DNA of 64,000 bases from Streptomyces taklimakanensis (GCF_009709575.1 NZ_WIXO01000001.1:3040001-3104000), one strand, 5' to 3'; shown: positions 36,196 to 45,230, counted from the first letter of the stretch. Translations and numbers: made by a program. The notes: a model not told the origin generated them from the letters alone.

Positions 36196-37164
36196 TCAGT
36201 TGAGAGTGATCTGGCGGTTGGTGAACCCGTTGCGCGCCCGGCGTTCGTCCGCCGACAGCGGGCCATCGGTCGCCAGCGCCTCCCCGAGCCGCTCGGCGAA
36301 CGCCGCGGCGGGTTTCTCGCAGTCCTCCGCGCGCATCGAAACGGGCAGGTCCCACACCGGAACCAGGAGCCCGTGCGCCCGGAAGGAGCCCACCAGCCGA
36401 GTGCCCTCGCCAAGCGACGAGGCGCCCGCGGCGTGCAGCCGGGCCAGCGCGTCCAGCAACTCGTCCTCCGGGTGCGGCATGACCCAGCGCAGGTGGTTCT
36501 TCTCCGGGGTCTCGCACCAGTAGGCGGCCTCCACAACCCCCAGACGAGCAGTCGGCAGGGCGGCCGAATTGGCGCGTTCCAGTGAGGCGGCCACCTCCGG
36601 ACTCTGGTTCGCCGCGTCCTCCACCCAGAACTCGAAGCCGTCGTGCACCTCGGGCACGAAGGGCGCCTCCACATCCAGCAGGTCCTGGAGCCGCGGCGCG
36701 TCGGCACCCGTGCGCTCGGCGGCCACCGGGGTGCCCGGCCGCGCCGTCAGGGCACGCCGGAGCACGTCGGCCAGGTCACGGCTGACGTCACCGGAGGGGG
36801 TGTCGTTCTGCAACCCGAGCAGCACGGCGCCGTCGTCGCGGCGCAGCGCGGGCCAGGCCATGGGCAGGACGGTCGCCAGCGTCACGGAGGGGACGTCCTC
36901 GGGCAGTCCGTCCCTCAACTTCAGCGGCACGGTCGCGGCGGGCACCAGCTCGCGCAGCGCGACCCAGTCGCACTCCCCGGGCAGTCCTTCGAACGGCCGG
37001 CGCACCAGCTCGGTCACCGCCTGGGCGGCGGCACGCCCGTGGCAGGCCTTGTAGCGACGGCCGGACCCACAGGGGCAGGGCTCGCGGGCACCGACGACGG
37101 GGACCTCGCCGTCGACGAGCTGCGGCTTGGCGGCCTTGGTCTGGGGGCGGCGCTTCTTGGCCAT
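36196..37164 (-). CDS. SEC-C zinc-motif protein (DUF5926 family)
   Basis: Conserved actinobacterial protein of 322 residues. An N-terminal basic stretch ([14 protein letters not shown]) is followed by a SEC-C zinc motif [16 protein letters not shown] (CxC...CH) at about 28-43, like that at the end of SecA. The rest is one alpha/beta domain with no catalytic signature that I can name ([50 protein letters not shown]). The ATG at 37164 is chosen because the basic N-terminus is conserved in such proteins. Function unknown. Confidence 0.85.
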   Translation of the reverse strand: MAKKRRPQTKAAKPQLVDGEVPVVGAREPCPCGSGRRYKACHGRAAAQAVTELVRRPFEGLPGECDWVALRELVPAATVPLKLRDGLPEDVPSVTLATVLPMAWPALRRDDGAVLLGLQNDTPSGDVSRDLADVLRRALTARPGTPVAAERTGADAPRLQDLLDVEAPFVPEVHDGFEFWVEDAANQSPEVAASLERANSAALPTARLGVVEAAYWCETPEKNHLRWVMPHPEDELLDALARLHAAGASSLGEGTRLVGSFRAHGLLVPVWDLPVSMRAEDCEKPAAAFAERLGEALATDGPLSADERRARNGFTNRQITLN

Positions 37165-37270
37165 GGCGTGCGGTTCTCCCGGTCGTACGGACGCTTGTCG
37201 GCGCGAGCCTAGCCCCTGTGGGCCGGGCCGTCCGAGCACGCGACGGGAGCCACCCGAAACGCCTACGCCG

Positions 37271-37810
37271 TCACGCGATGTCCTCCAGACCCGCCAGGTC
37301 GAACTCCATGTCCGGACCGAAGCCACCGCCCTCGGACGGCGCCACGACCGCCCAGACCGTCACACCGCCGGACACGCCGTCCCGCACGCCCCAGTCGCGG
37401 GCGAGGGAAGTGATGATCGACAACCCCCTGCCGCCCCGCGCCGTCACCGACGGGTTGGACGGGCGTGGGCGCGTCGGGCCCCCGCCGTCCGTGACGGAGA
37501 CCCTCACCCCGCCGTCGGCCGTACGGCCCCATGCCGCGCGCACGCAGTCGCCCGTGCCCAGTGGGCGGGCGTGCCGGTACGCGTTGCTGAGGAGTTCGGA
37601 AAGGATCAGAACCGCGTCGTCCACGACCGCTTCGGGCGTCCCGGAGCCGAGGAGTTCCTCGCGCATCCGGCGCCTCGCCGCTCCCACGCCCGCGGGGCCG
37701 TGGGGCACGGCCATCGTCGACGACGTCGGCGCCTCCTGTGCAACCACCAACGCCACCCCCGAGACCTCCTTCTTCGCCCCACGCCACGTGATGAATGCCC
37801 CTTTGTCCAT
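37271..37810 (-). CDS. HATPase_c regulatory ATPase (anti-sigma-type)
   Basis: Second ATP-binding anti-sigma-type protein, about 179 residues from the ATG at 37810. Conserved boxes: [13 protein letters not shown] (N box), [12 protein letters not shown] (G1) and [17 protein letters not shown] (G2). Streptomyces encode dozens of such proteins that control sigma factors or anti-anti-sigma partners. The N-terminal limit is uncertain because the frame stays open upstream to 37954. Convergent neighbours do not reveal a partner. Confidence 0.8.
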   Translation of the reverse strand: MDKGAFITWRGAKKEVSGVALVVAQEAPTSSTMAVPHGPAGVGAARRRMREELLGSGTPEAVVDDAVLILSELLSNAYRHARPLGTGDCVRAAWGRTADGGVRVSVTDGGGPTRPRPSNPSVTARGGRGLSIITSLARDWGVRDGVSGGVTVWAVVAPSEGGGFGPDMEFDLAGLEDIA

Positions 37811-37981
37811 GGCCGGAAACCGGACGGACCGGTCCCGTGACGCACCCCTCACCGAAGCTCCACCACCGCCGGCGATCCGCCGTGCGCCGGGGTACGCCCC
37901 CGGGGAGCAACCGGAGGCGCCGGGACACGCCGGAGCGCGCCCCCCGTACCGCACACCGCCGCTCCTTCCGGAACGGGCCCC

Positions 37982-38809
37982 CTACGCCTCCTCCCGCGCG
38001 GCCAGTTGCTCCAGCACGCGCCGGGGCCGGTTGGTGATGATCGCGTCCACCCCGAGCACCGCGCACAGCTCCACGTCGGCCGGATCGTCCACCGTCCACA
38101 CGTGCACCTGGTGGCCCAGGCTGTGCGCGAGCGCCACGTACTCGGGATGGCCGCGCAGGATCCGGATGCTCGGGCCGGCGATCCCCACCCCCGGAGGCAG
38201 CCGCCCGTCGCGGTGGCGCGGCAGCAGGAACTGCATCAGGTAGACGGTCGGAAGCCACGGCGCCGCCTCCCGCACCCGGTGCAGCGAGCGGGCCGAGAAG
38301 CTCATCACGCGCACGGGGAAGGTCGGACCGTGGCGGGCGAGCACCCGCAGCAACTCCTCCTCGACCTGCCCCGCCCACCGGGTGGGGTGCTTGGTCTCCA
38401 CGGCCAGTTCCACGCGTCGTCCGGCGGCGGCCTGCTCCTCCACCAGGCGCAGCAGTCGCTCCAGGGTCAGCACGGAGGTGTGGTCGCGGCTCTCGCGCTC
38501 CGGCGACTCGTGCGAATCGGCTCGGCCCTTCCAGGAACCGAAGTCCAGCGCGGCCAGGTCGGCCAGCTCCAACGCGGAGACGGCGCCGCGCCCGTTGGAG
38601 GTACGGTTGACGCGACGATCGTGCACACAGACCAGGTGCCCGTCGGCGGTGAGCCGCACGTCGCACTCCAGGGCGTCGGCCCCGTCCTCGATGGCCCTGC
38701 GGTACGCGGCCAGGGTGTGCTCCGGCGCGTCCTCGGAGGCGCCGCGGTGGGCGATGACGGAGATGGGGCGGCGGGAGCCGGACGATCCCCGGAGGTTTCC
38801 GTAGCTCAC
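37982..38809 (-). CDS. glycerophosphodiester phosphodiesterase
   Basis: Hydrolyses glycerophosphodiesters to glycerol 3-phosphate and an alcohol; 275 residues. GDPD-family catalytic and metal residues are visible: IAHRGASEDAPEHTLAAY (His-Arg, Glu), GADALECDVRLTADGHLVCVHD (Glu-Asp, catalytic His), the metal Glu in ELAVETKHP, and the C-terminal VHVWTVDDPADVE. No signal peptide, so cytoplasmic. The GTG at 38809 gives the N-terminus VSYGNLRGSSGSRRPISV; its exact position is uncertain. Confidence 0.9.
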   Translation of the reverse strand: MSYGNLRGSSGSRRPISVIAHRGASEDAPEHTLAAYRRAIEDGADALECDVRLTADGHLVCVHDRRVNRTSNGRGAVSALELADLAALDFGSWKGRADSHESPERESRDHTSVLTLERLLRLVEEQAAAGRRVELAVETKHPTRWAGQVEEELLRVLARHGPTFPVRVMSFSARSLHRVREAAPWLPTVYLMQFLLPRHRDGRLPPGVGIAGPSIRILRGHPEYVALAHSLGHQVHVWTVDDPADVELCAVLGVDAIITNRPRRVLEQLAAREEA

Positions 38810-38986
38810 CGCGTTATGGTGCCACTCCGTTCCCTGCGCCGTGGATCGCCCGCGCCCGGGTACGCGTCCGGACGGGCGGTCGCGTTTACGCCGGCCTGAC
38901 GGAGCCTGGGAGAAGCTGGCACCACATCCGAATACGCCGCACGCCGCCCACGAGACGTGCGCTGTCGTGTACCTGAGGAGAGAGCT

Positions 38987-40657
38987 GTGAGCACCGAGAA
39001 CGAGGGCGCGGCCGAGAACCCGGCGGCCGGCGCCCCCGTGCCGCACCCGCCGGCCGACGGGTCCGGCGCGAACGACGCCGCCGCGCCCAGGACACCCGAC
39101 ACCCCGTCGGAGGACTACGACCTCCAGGCGCCCGCCCCCGCCTCCGCGCCCGCCCCCGCCTCCGCGCCCGCGCCCGCCCCGGAGCCGGCGCCGCCGGCGC
39201 CCTCCCCCGAGCCCCCCGCCCCCCCGACGTCCGACGGCGACGCGGCGACGACCCACCTGCGGAAGATCGACCCCGAGGCGGAGCCCCCGCAGGACCGCCC
39301 CCACCCTTCGGCGCAGCCATCCCCGCAGCACGAGCCGTCGACGGCACAGCAGACCACCCCCCCGCCCGCGGCGTCCCCCGCCCCGCCGCCCCAGGCCCAC
39401 ACCGCCCCGCACGAGGCACAGCAGCACCAACCGCACCAACAGCCCCAGCAGGCCGGGCAGTGGGGCTTCCCGGGCGGTCACGACGGCTACGGCGCCCCCC
39501 ACTCCGCCTGGGGCGCCCCCTTCACGCCCCCGCCGCCCCCGGAGCGCAAGCGCCGGCTGGGCGGCGGCCTGATCGCCGCCATCCTGGTCGCCGCCCTCCT
39601 CGCGGGCGGCGTCGGCACGGGCATCGGCTTCTGGGCCGCCGACCGCGCCGAGAACACCTCGACGACCATCTCCTCCGGCGGCAACCTCGAACAGGTCAAC
39701 CGCGCCCCCGACTCCGTCGCCGGGATCGCGGCCAAGGCCCTGCCCAGCGTCGTGACGATCGAGGCCGAGGGCGGCGGGGAGAGCGGCACCGGCACCGGCT
39801 TCGTCTACGACAAGCAGGGCCACATCATGACCAACAACCACGTGGTGGCCAGCGCCGCCGACGGGGGCGAACTGACCGCCACCTTCTCCGACGGCCGCAA
39901 GTACGAGGCCGAGGTCGTCGGCCGCGCCCAGGGCTACGACGTCGCCGTCATCAAACTCAGGAACGCCGGGGACGCCGAACTCACCCCGCTGCCGTTGGGC
40001 GACTCCGACAAGGTCCAGGTCGGCGACGCGACGATCGCGATCGGCGCCCCGTACGGCCTGTCCGGCACCGTCACCACCGGCATCATCAGCGCCAAGAACC
40101 GCCCCGTGGCCTCCAGCGACGGCCAGGGCTCCCAGGCGTCCTACATGAGCGCCCTCCAGACGGACGCCTCCATCAACCCCGGCAACTCCGGCGGCCCCCT
40201 GCTCAACGCCGAGGGCGCGGTGATCGGCATCAACTCCGCGATCCAGTCGGCCGGCGGTGGCCTCGGCCAGGGCACGCCGGGCAGCATCGGCCTCGGCTTC
40301 GCCATCCCGATCAACCAGGCCCAGCGCGTGGGCAAGACCCTGATCGAGACCGGCGAACCGGTCTACCCGGTCATCGGCGTCCAGGTCGACCTGCGCGTCC
40401 AGGGCGACGGCGCCCGCATCATCGAGAACACCGGCGACGGCAGTGAGCCGATCACGCCGGGCGGTCCGGCCGACCGGGCCGGCCTGCGGCCGGGCGACGT
40501 GATCACGCGCCTGGACGGCGTCTCGATCGACAGCGGTCCGACCCTGATCAGCGAGATCTGGGCCCACGAACCGGGCGAGGAGATCTCCCTCACCTACGAG
40601 CGCGACGGCAAGGAGACCAAGACCGAGCTGACGCTGGGTTCCCGCAAGGGAGACTGA
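38987..40657 (+). CDS. HtrA/DegP-type trypsin-like serine protease with PDZ domain
   Basis: Membrane-anchored extracytoplasmic protease, 556 residues. A long Pro/Ala/Gln-rich cytoplasmic N-terminus (about 1-185) leads to one transmembrane helix (about 191-215). The protease domain has the triad His285 (NNHVV), Asp318 (YDVAVIKL) and Ser401 (GNSGGP). A PDZ domain follows (about 455-545: GGPADRAGLRPGDVITRLDG). The GTG at 38987 follows gaggagagag. Probable role in envelope protein quality control. The proline-rich tail repeats PAPASAPAPASAP, which may give length variation between strains. Confidence 0.94.
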   Translation: MSTENEGAAENPAAGAPVPHPPADGSGANDAAAPRTPDTPSEDYDLQAPAPASAPAPASAPAPAPEPAPPAPSPEPPAPPTSDGDAATTHLRKIDPEAEPPQDRPHPSAQPSPQHEPSTAQQTTPPPAASPAPPPQAHTAPHEAQQHQPHQQPQQAGQWGFPGGHDGYGAPHSAWGAPFTPPPPPERKRRLGGGLIAAILVAALLAGGVGTGIGFWAADRAENTSTTISSGGNLEQVNRAPDSVAGIAAKALPSVVTIEAEGGGESGTGTGFVYDKQGHIMTNNHVVASAADGGELTATFSDGRKYEAEVVGRAQGYDVAVIKLRNAGDAELTPLPLGDSDKVQVGDATIAIGAPYGLSGTVTTGIISAKNRPVASSDGQGSQASYMSALQTDASINPGNSGGPLLNAEGAVIGINSAIQSAGGGLGQGTPGSIGLGFAIPINQAQRVGKTLIETGEPVYPVIGVQVDLRVQGDGARIIENTGDGSEPITPGGPADRAGLRPGDVITRLDGVSIDSGPTLISEIWAHEPGEEISLTYERDGKETKTELTLGSRKGD

Positions 40658-40704
40658 CGGACCGGTTAGGCTGTCCCCACGCCGCACCGCACGGCGCGGC
40701 GTGG

Positions 40705-40791
40705 GGAGGCTTGCCCGAGCGGCCTAAGGGAACGGTCTTGAAAACCGTCGTGGTGGCGACACCACCGTGGGTTCAAATCCCACAGCCTCCG
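40705..40791 (+). tRNA. tRNA-Ser (anticodon UGA)
   Basis: An 87-base class II tRNA with acceptor arms GGAGGCT (40705-40711) and AGCCTCC (40784-40790), discriminator G at 40791, anticodon loop CTTGAAA with anticodon TGA at 40739-40741, a long variable arm (tggtgg/accacc) and a T-loop GTTCAAATC. CCA is not encoded. An integrase gene lies just downstream, so the 3' end is a likely attachment site. Confidence 0.96.
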
Positions 40792-40816
40792 CCGAGGTGA
40801 ACGAACCAGCAGCTCA

Positions 40817-40849
40817 GAAGGGGCGCCCCTCACCGGGAGGCGCCCCTTC
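40817..40849 (+). terminator. hairpin terminator after tRNA-Ser(UGA)
   Basis: A perfect 11-bp stem (40817-40827 and 40839-40849) with an 11-base loop starts 26 bases after the tRNA gene. It sits between the tRNA and the opposing integrase gene. Confidence 0.75.
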
Positions 40850-40932
40850 GGCGTTCGCCCTGTCTGACCCCGGGCCGCCGGTATCCCGCCGTTGACCAGC
40901 GCGTGTGGGCCATCCATGGGCCAGGATCCCGG

Positions 40933-41940
40933 TCACGCGCCGCCGCTCAGCCCCTTCTCGATGAGCTGGTTGGCGAGCGACTGCTGACCGCGCAGGATCT
41001 TGGCGTAGAAGCGGAACAGGACGGTGAGACTGTGGCCCGCCCGTCGGGCCACCTCCACCGGGTCCACACCGGAGTTGATCCACAGTGAGACTCCGGCGTG
41101 CCGGAGGGAGTAGGGGACGTCCGCGAGCGGGGTCGCGGCCTCGGCCTTCGACAGCGCCTTCTCGCGGGCGGCGTCCCAGAGTTCGCAGTACTCGGTGGAC
41201 CGGACGCGGCCGCCCTTGGCCGCGCGGAAGAGCCGGCCGTCCTCCGTCGTGCCGTACGCCTCGATGTGCTCGCGCAGCATCGCCGTGAGGACGGGCGGGA
41301 TCGGCACGGGCCGGGTGGACCGGCGCGCCCGGCGCTTGAGCCCGCGCTGTTCGTAGGACTCGCCGTCGTCGGTCCACCCCGAGCCGACCTCCGGCCGGCT
41401 GCCCGCGAGGATCAGCTCTCCCCAGCCTTCCTCGGGCAGCCGACAGTCCGCGGCCCGCAGTGCGGCGATCTCGGACGGTCGCATGGCCGCGTAGTACAGG
41501 CAGCCGAAGAACGGGGCGAGGTGGGCGCCCCGCTCGCCCTGCTCCCGTACCGCGTCGATGGGCGCCGCCGCCTGCCGGGGGTTGGGCACGTAGCGGAAGT
41601 CGACTTCGTCGTCACGGGCCGGGGGAGTCCAGTCGACCCGGGTGAGCGGGTTGGTGGAGAGAACGCCCCTCTCCACCGCGTAGCGCAGGGCGTTGCTGAG
41701 CACCATGCGCTTGTTGTCGGCGGCCGGTGTCCCGTCCAGCTTCCGCGAGAGGGCGTCCAGGGCCGCCCGCATCCGCTCCGGCCGGGCCGCCTCGGTCACC
41801 TTGAGCGAGTGCTTCTCGACCCACACGAGGGCGGCCCGCACGTCCGCCGGGAGTTCCGTCGTGTCCGCGAGGGAGGCGAGAGTGCCGTCGCTCCCCGGCG
41901 CCGCGCGGAACGCCCAGGCGTAGAGCGACCTGCGGAGCAC
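40933..41940 (-). CDS. tyrosine-type site-specific integrase, 5'-truncated open frame
   Basis: Catalytic portion of a phage/AICE-type tyrosine recombinase, 335 residues as an open frame. A core-binding-like region (ADNKRMVLSNALRYAVERGVL) is followed by the catalytic domain: Arg in YAAMRPSEIAALRAAD, Arg/His in YSLRHAGVSLWINSG, His in AGHSLTVLF and Tyr in RFYAKI. The frame begins in the middle of a block (PDVLRRSLYAWAF) that normally lies well inside such integrases. The missing first part lies in other frames just upstream (41941-42220). The gene is therefore probably non-functional. It sits convergent with and next to tRNA-Ser(UGA). Confidence 0.85.
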   Translation of the reverse strand: MLRRSLYAWAFRAAPGSDGTLASLADTTELPADVRAALVWVEKHSLKVTEAARPERMRAALDALSRKLDGTPAADNKRMVLSNALRYAVERGVLSTNPLTRVDWTPPARDDEVDFRYVPNPRQAAAPIDAVREQGERGAHLAPFFGCLYYAAMRPSEIAALRAADCRLPEEGWGELILAGSRPEVGSGWTDDGESYEQRGLKRRARRSTRPVPIPPVLTAMLREHIEAYGTTEDGRLFRAAKGGRVRSTEYCELWDAAREKALSKAEAATPLADVPYSLRHAGVSLWINSGVDPVEVARRAGHSLTVLFRFYAKILRGQQSLANQLIEKGLSGGA

Positions 41941-42220
41941 ATCCGGTTTCGGCGCCCCTCGCGTCGTCGATGTAGTGGGGGCGCACGGTGATGAACCCGC
42001 CCGCCGTTGAGGGTGTAGAGGCCGTGCCGGGCCGTTGCGCGGACGGGGCCACCTTCGTGCGCTCGTGCGTGGCGGCCCTCTTCACCGCGCGGCCGGAGCG
42101 GACCCACAGCGGTATGGGCCGGGCCGGCGGCGCGTCCGGCGCGACCGTGAGGGTGGTCACGGTGGCCGTGTCGGCGGCCGGTTCGGTGTTCTTGTGCAGG
42201 TGAACGATGTTGTCACCCAT
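41941..42220 (-). pseudogene. N-terminal remnant of the integrase gene, frame-broken
   Basis: From an ATG at 42220 the frame reads MGDNIVHLHKNTEP, then a Thr/Ala/Pro linker and LWVRSGRAVKRAATHERTKVA. Recognisable integrase sequence then continues in a second frame (ARHGLYTLNGG), returns to the first after an apparent cggg duplication near 42001 (GFITVRPHYIDDARGA), and moves to a third frame for APKPDVLRRSLYAWAF. At least three frame changes are needed to join it to the catalytic frame. Either the gene is decayed or there are sequencing errors; three separate errors are less likely. Confidence 0.7.
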
Positions 42221-42414
42221 GAGGGGATGCTCCTGTCGCAGCAGGAAGGAAGCAGTTGAGGAGAGGGCGCCAGGGATGGCCGGGGTCGGCGCACATGAGA
42301 CGGTGCCGTGGCCGGCGGGCAGACATGAGGACCACGTGCATCCCGCGTACTGCCTGGTCACCCTGGTGATGCACACTGCTGGGGCAGCTCGGCGAGTAGA
42401 GAACGGAGAACCGT

Positions 42415-42777
42415 GTGGGAGTTCGCAGGTGGTGGCGCAGTCGCAAAGCGAGCGCCCAGATCGAGCGAATCGTCGATGCGGTGAACTCCGGGCACGCTCT
42501 GGTCGCCGATGCCACCGCTTACGAGGCATCCGGAGTCCGCCAGGGGGTTGCGGGTGTATTGGAGGTCTACGACGACCACGTGCACTTCACAGCGAACTCG
42601 GAACTCACGGCCGCGGACGGCGGCTGGCGAACCTCTCGATCCCAGATCGCCGGAGTGCGCGACGGTGACGAGCCGGGCGAGCTGGTGATCGCCTTCCGCA
42701 CCCCGGGACCTTTCCAGACCATCGTGGTGACACCTTTCATGCACTCAGACAAGTGGCGCACATTGGCCGCTGGTTGA
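42415..42777 (+). CDS. hypothetical protein in the integrative element
   Basis: Open frame of 120 residues from a GTG at 42415, preceded by ggaga. The product has a basic N-terminus, a helix (ASAQIERIVDAVNSGHALV) and a beta-rich region (GVLEVYDDHVHFTANSEL, WRTSRSQIAGVRDG, ELVIAFRTPGPFQTIVVTPF) that resembles a PH-like or DUF-type fold. I do not recognise the family. GC content is lower than in neighbouring core genes, fitting accessory DNA. Product uncertain. Confidence 0.55.
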   Translation: MGVRRWWRSRKASAQIERIVDAVNSGHALVADATAYEASGVRQGVAGVLEVYDDHVHFTANSELTAADGGWRTSRSQIAGVRDGDEPGELVIAFRTPGPFQTIVVTPFMHSDKWRTLAAG

Positions 42778-42927
42778 GAGGGCAAAGCCGCGGAACGCTC
42801 TACCGGTCGTCGCCCGTACCAGCCGGTTTTGCCTAGCGGCCGGGCGCGGCGCAGAGCGATCCGATGGTCGTCACCAGCCGGAAAACTTTTTGACCGCCTT
42901 GGCGCGGGCGGCCTCGGTGATGAGCCG

Positions 42928-43179
42928 CTACCGCTCGCCGTGCAGCGCGGTCAGCTCCGAGTTCAGCCGCATTCCGGCCGAGCTGCTGTCCATGCGCTCC
43001 TCGGCGCGGTCGGCGCTGCGGCCCCGGGCGACCTTGTAGGCGCCACCGGCCAGGGCGCGGGCCATCGCCCGGCGCTCGTGGCCGTTCAGCGGCCACCACT
43101 CACCCCGGCGGCCCGCTTCCAGCTTCTTCGTGGTCGCCTGAATCACGCGGTCCAGACGACGGATGTCGGCGTTGCCCAT
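42928..43179 (-). CDS. small element-encoded protein, function unknown
   Basis: Open frame of 83 residues, MGNADIRRLDRVIQATTKKLEAG..., from the ATG at 43179 with gaggag upstream. Basic, helical and without Cys. Small proteins of this kind accompany the zinc-binding gene upstream in actinomycete integrative elements, as far as I recall. The start lies two bases after the stop of the frameshifted gene at 43182, so they formed one unit. It ends in TAG at 42928. Confidence 0.6.
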   Translation of the reverse strand: MGNADIRRLDRVIQATTKKLEAGRRGEWWPLNGHERRAMARALAGGAYKVARGRSADRAEERMDSSSAGMRLNSELTALHGER

Positions 43180-43181
43180 GA

Positions 43182-43528
43182 TCAGGCACTCCTCGGGGAG
43201 TCGGCGGGGTCGGGGTAGGCGCAGGGCACGCGCATGCCGAGCGAGGGCGGGATGACGTAGCCCGCATCGGTTCGGCACTGCGGGCAGGTGCGGTGGGCGG
43301 CGTTCGCCGCTGCGAGCCCGCCCACCGGCCCGGGGTCATCGGCCGCACCGGCTTGGCCAGGTCGACGCGGTAGAGGTGGGCGACCAGCGGCCCCCGGCGG
43401 CGGCGCGGCCGTTCGAGCTGCGCGGCCACGCCCTGACCGCCGGGCCGCAGACCGCGCGCCCGCAGTTGGCGGCGGGTGGCGTAACCGTCGGGGGCCAGGC
43501 GCCACCGGAACACCGGTAGTGCGCCCAT
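43182..43528 (-). pseudogene. RRQRL-type zinc-binding protein gene, frameshifted
   Basis: From the ATG at 43528 the frame reads MGALPVFRWRLAPDGYATRRQLRARGLRPGG, then VAHLYRVDLAKPVRPMTPGRW. After that, the matching continuation AANAAHRTCPQCRTDAGYVIPP and CAYPDP lies in the next frame and stops at 43182. A one-base loss near 43312-43318 explains this. The two CxxC-type pairs (CPQC, and the Cys of VPCAYP) suggest a zinc site. Restored, the product would be about 115 residues. Proteins with this RRQL motif are typical of Streptomyces integrative elements; their function is unknown. Confidence 0.7.
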
Positions 43529-43950
43529 CAGGCGACGCGCTTCCAGGCGACCCGCAGGCGGACCTCGGAGGCGGAGTGGCCGGCCGCGCGGAAGCGGGTG
43601 GCCATCTCCCGGTAGGACAGGGGCGGGGTCTGGCTGTGCCGGATCTGGTGGACCAGCGCGTCCAGCGCCTCGTCCGTGAGCGCCGGAGCGGCCGTCTCCA
43701 GTGCCGGAACCGGTTCGGTCGGTCCCCACATGGGAAGCTCCCAGCGGGCCGTGTCGCCGGGTGTGACGCGGCCCGTCACGCTGGTCAGCGCCCGGCCGGT
43801 CTCCTCACCCTGCCGGGCCGTCTCCAGCATCGACCATGCCCCGGCAAGGGTCTGCGCCGTCTTCGCCTGGACGCGGGCACCGGCCGCCGTCACGGCCGTC
43901 AACCGCACCTCGACGTGAGGAGGAGTCGGCCGCTGTGACGAACAACACAC
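43528..43950 (-). CDS. element-encoded protein, possible Spd-type fragment
   Basis: Open frame of 140 residues whose stop overlaps the next start (ATGA). The N-terminal half is Ala/Thr-rich; the C-terminal part PPLSYREMATRFRAAGHSASEVRLRVAWKRV looks like a small helix-turn-helix tail seen at the end of conjugative-element (spread/Spd-type) proteins. A full-length protein of that kind would be longer, so this is probably a truncated remnant. No helices typical of the membrane part are present. Confidence in function is low. Confidence 0.5.
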   Translation of the reverse strand: MCCSSQRPTPPHVEVRLTAVTAAGARVQAKTAQTLAGAWSMLETARQGEETGRALTSVTGRVTPGDTARWELPMWGPTEPVPALETAAPALTDEALDALVHQIRHSQTPPLSYREMATRFRAAGHSASEVRLRVAWKRVA

Positions 43951-44097
43951 ACCATAGTCCGGTTTGTGCGTACAACCGTTGAAACACCTCCTGAGTCACA
44001 CAAGTGTTCACACGGCCGCGCCGCACTGCTCTTCCGAGGGCGTCCGGCCGCTACCTGTTGGTGCCGTCCGTGGCACTTGGACCCAGAAGAGGTCTTC

Positions 44098-45162
44098 ATG
44101 AAGCTTCGCCATGCTGTGGCGACCGCTGTCGTATCGGCCGTCGTCGCGCCCGCCGCGCTGCTTGTCGCGCCCGTGGCCCACGCGACCCAGGGGACGCCGG
44201 AGCCGAGCGTCTCCACGAACGTTCCGGCCGAAACCCCCGTCGAGACTCCGGACGCGGAGGTCGTCACCGAGACTCCGGCCGAAGGGATCGAGGAGGGGAC
44301 GGAGGAGCCGGTCGAGGAGACGGGGGAGCCGACGGAGGAGTCCGCCGAGGATGAGGGGGAGCAGGACGGGAGTACCCCGTCGCCGATGCCCTCCACCCCG
44401 GCCGCCTCGCCCTCCCCCTCCGACGAGCCGTCCCCGGGCGAGGGACCGGTGGAGTGCAGCGACGAGGGCGAGGAACTCCTCGTCGACGAGGACCTGCGCA
44501 CCAGCCTGTCCGGACTGCCCTCCAAGGTCGTCGCGGGCAGCGGCTTCCACACCTTCAAGCTGAACGTCGCCAACAACTCGGACACCGACTACCGGCGCGT
44601 CGACTTCGGGGTCTTCACCGCGCAGATCGACGAGGCGAGCTGGGAGGTGACCACCGGTCACCTGACGTTGCAGTACCGGGACCCGGCCACCGGCGCCTGG
44701 CGGAACATCTCCCTCGACGAGAACGACGAGGGTGCCGGTTACGTCGGCTACAGCGACGTCAAGGCCCACACCTCCTACAGCGTCGACCTGCGCCTGAGCG
44801 TGGACGCCTCCGCCCCGGTCGGACTGGGCTTCGCCGTCAGCGTCGGCCTGTACGCCAACGACGCGGGCGAGTGCGTCTACGCCGGCGACGACAGCTACTA
44901 CGAGTTCGAGGTCCTCAAGGCCGGAGCCGAGCCCGGCGAGGTCCCCGGCGCCAAGCCGCAGGGCGGGGCCAAGAAGCCGGTCCCCTCCGTCAAGCCCGTG
45001 GGCGACACCGAGATCGATCTCCAGGGCTCCCTGGCCGAGACCGGTTCGTCCTCCGCGCTGCCGACGATCGCCCTGATCGGCGGTGTGACCATGGCGGTCG
45101 GCGCCGGAGCGATCTTCCTCGTCCGTCGCCGCAGGACGGACGGTGCCCAGGCCGCCGTCTGA
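44098..45162 (+). CDS. LAETG-anchored cell-wall surface protein (sortase substrate)
   Basis: Exported protein of 354 residues. The Sec signal is MKLRHAVATAVVSAVVAPAALL...VAHA. A long Glu/Pro/Thr/Ser stalk (about 25-115) precedes a beta-rich domain (about 120-285) with two Cys (VECSDE, GECVYAG). The C-terminus is a sorting signal: LAETG near residue 312, a hydrophobic helix (ALPTIALIGGVTMAVGAGAIFLV) and RRRR. LAxTG is the motif of class E sortases in Streptomyces, so it is probably linked to peptidoglycan. The ATG at 44098 follows agaagagg. Its ligand is unknown. It starts just outside the integrative-element remnant. Confidence 0.87.
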   Translation: MKLRHAVATAVVSAVVAPAALLVAPVAHATQGTPEPSVSTNVPAETPVETPDAEVVTETPAEGIEEGTEEPVEETGEPTEESAEDEGEQDGSTPSPMPSTPAASPSPSDEPSPGEGPVECSDEGEELLVDEDLRTSLSGLPSKVVAGSGFHTFKLNVANNSDTDYRRVDFGVFTAQIDEASWEVTTGHLTLQYRDPATGAWRNISLDENDEGAGYVGYSDVKAHTSYSVDLRLSVDASAPVGLGFAVSVGLYANDAGECVYAGDDSYYEFEVLKAGAEPGEVPGAKPQGGAKKPVPSVKPVGDTEIDLQGSLAETGSSSALPTIALIGGVTMAVGAGAIFLVRRRRTDGAQAAV

Positions 45163-45184
45163 CGGCGCCGGCCGTGACGCGTCA

Positions 45185-45214
45185 GGGGCCGCACCCGCGC
45201 CGGGTTGCGGCCCC
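45185..45214. terminator. hairpin terminator between convergent genes
   Basis: ggggccgcaccc (45185-45196) pairs with gggttgcggcccc (45202-45214), with one bulged base, followed by ttcctcctt. It lies between the surface-protein gene and betT and may serve both. Confidence 0.7.
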
Positions 45215-45230
45215 TTCCTCCTTCCCGCCG

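Larger units (their letters stand above)
40784..43950. mobile_element. decayed tRNA-Ser-associated integrative element (AICE/phage type)
   Basis: About 3.1 kb of accessory DNA starts at the 3' end of tRNA-Ser(UGA). It holds a tyrosine integrase facing the tRNA, an integrase 5' remnant with frameshifts, a hypothetical gene, and a minus-strand group of small genes of the kind found in actinomycete integrative conjugative elements (one frameshifted). No replication, traB/FtsK-like transfer or excisionase gene remains. I found no second copy of the tRNA 3' end downstream, so the distal attachment site is lost or too diverged; the right boundary is approximate. Confidence 0.65.

Noticed and set aside
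40784..43950. A second attachment site for the element
   Set aside because: Searched by eye for the tRNA-Ser 3' end (gttcaaatcc...cctcc) downstream; the only other copy is the tRNA-Ser at 57696, which is a gene and not a clear att site.
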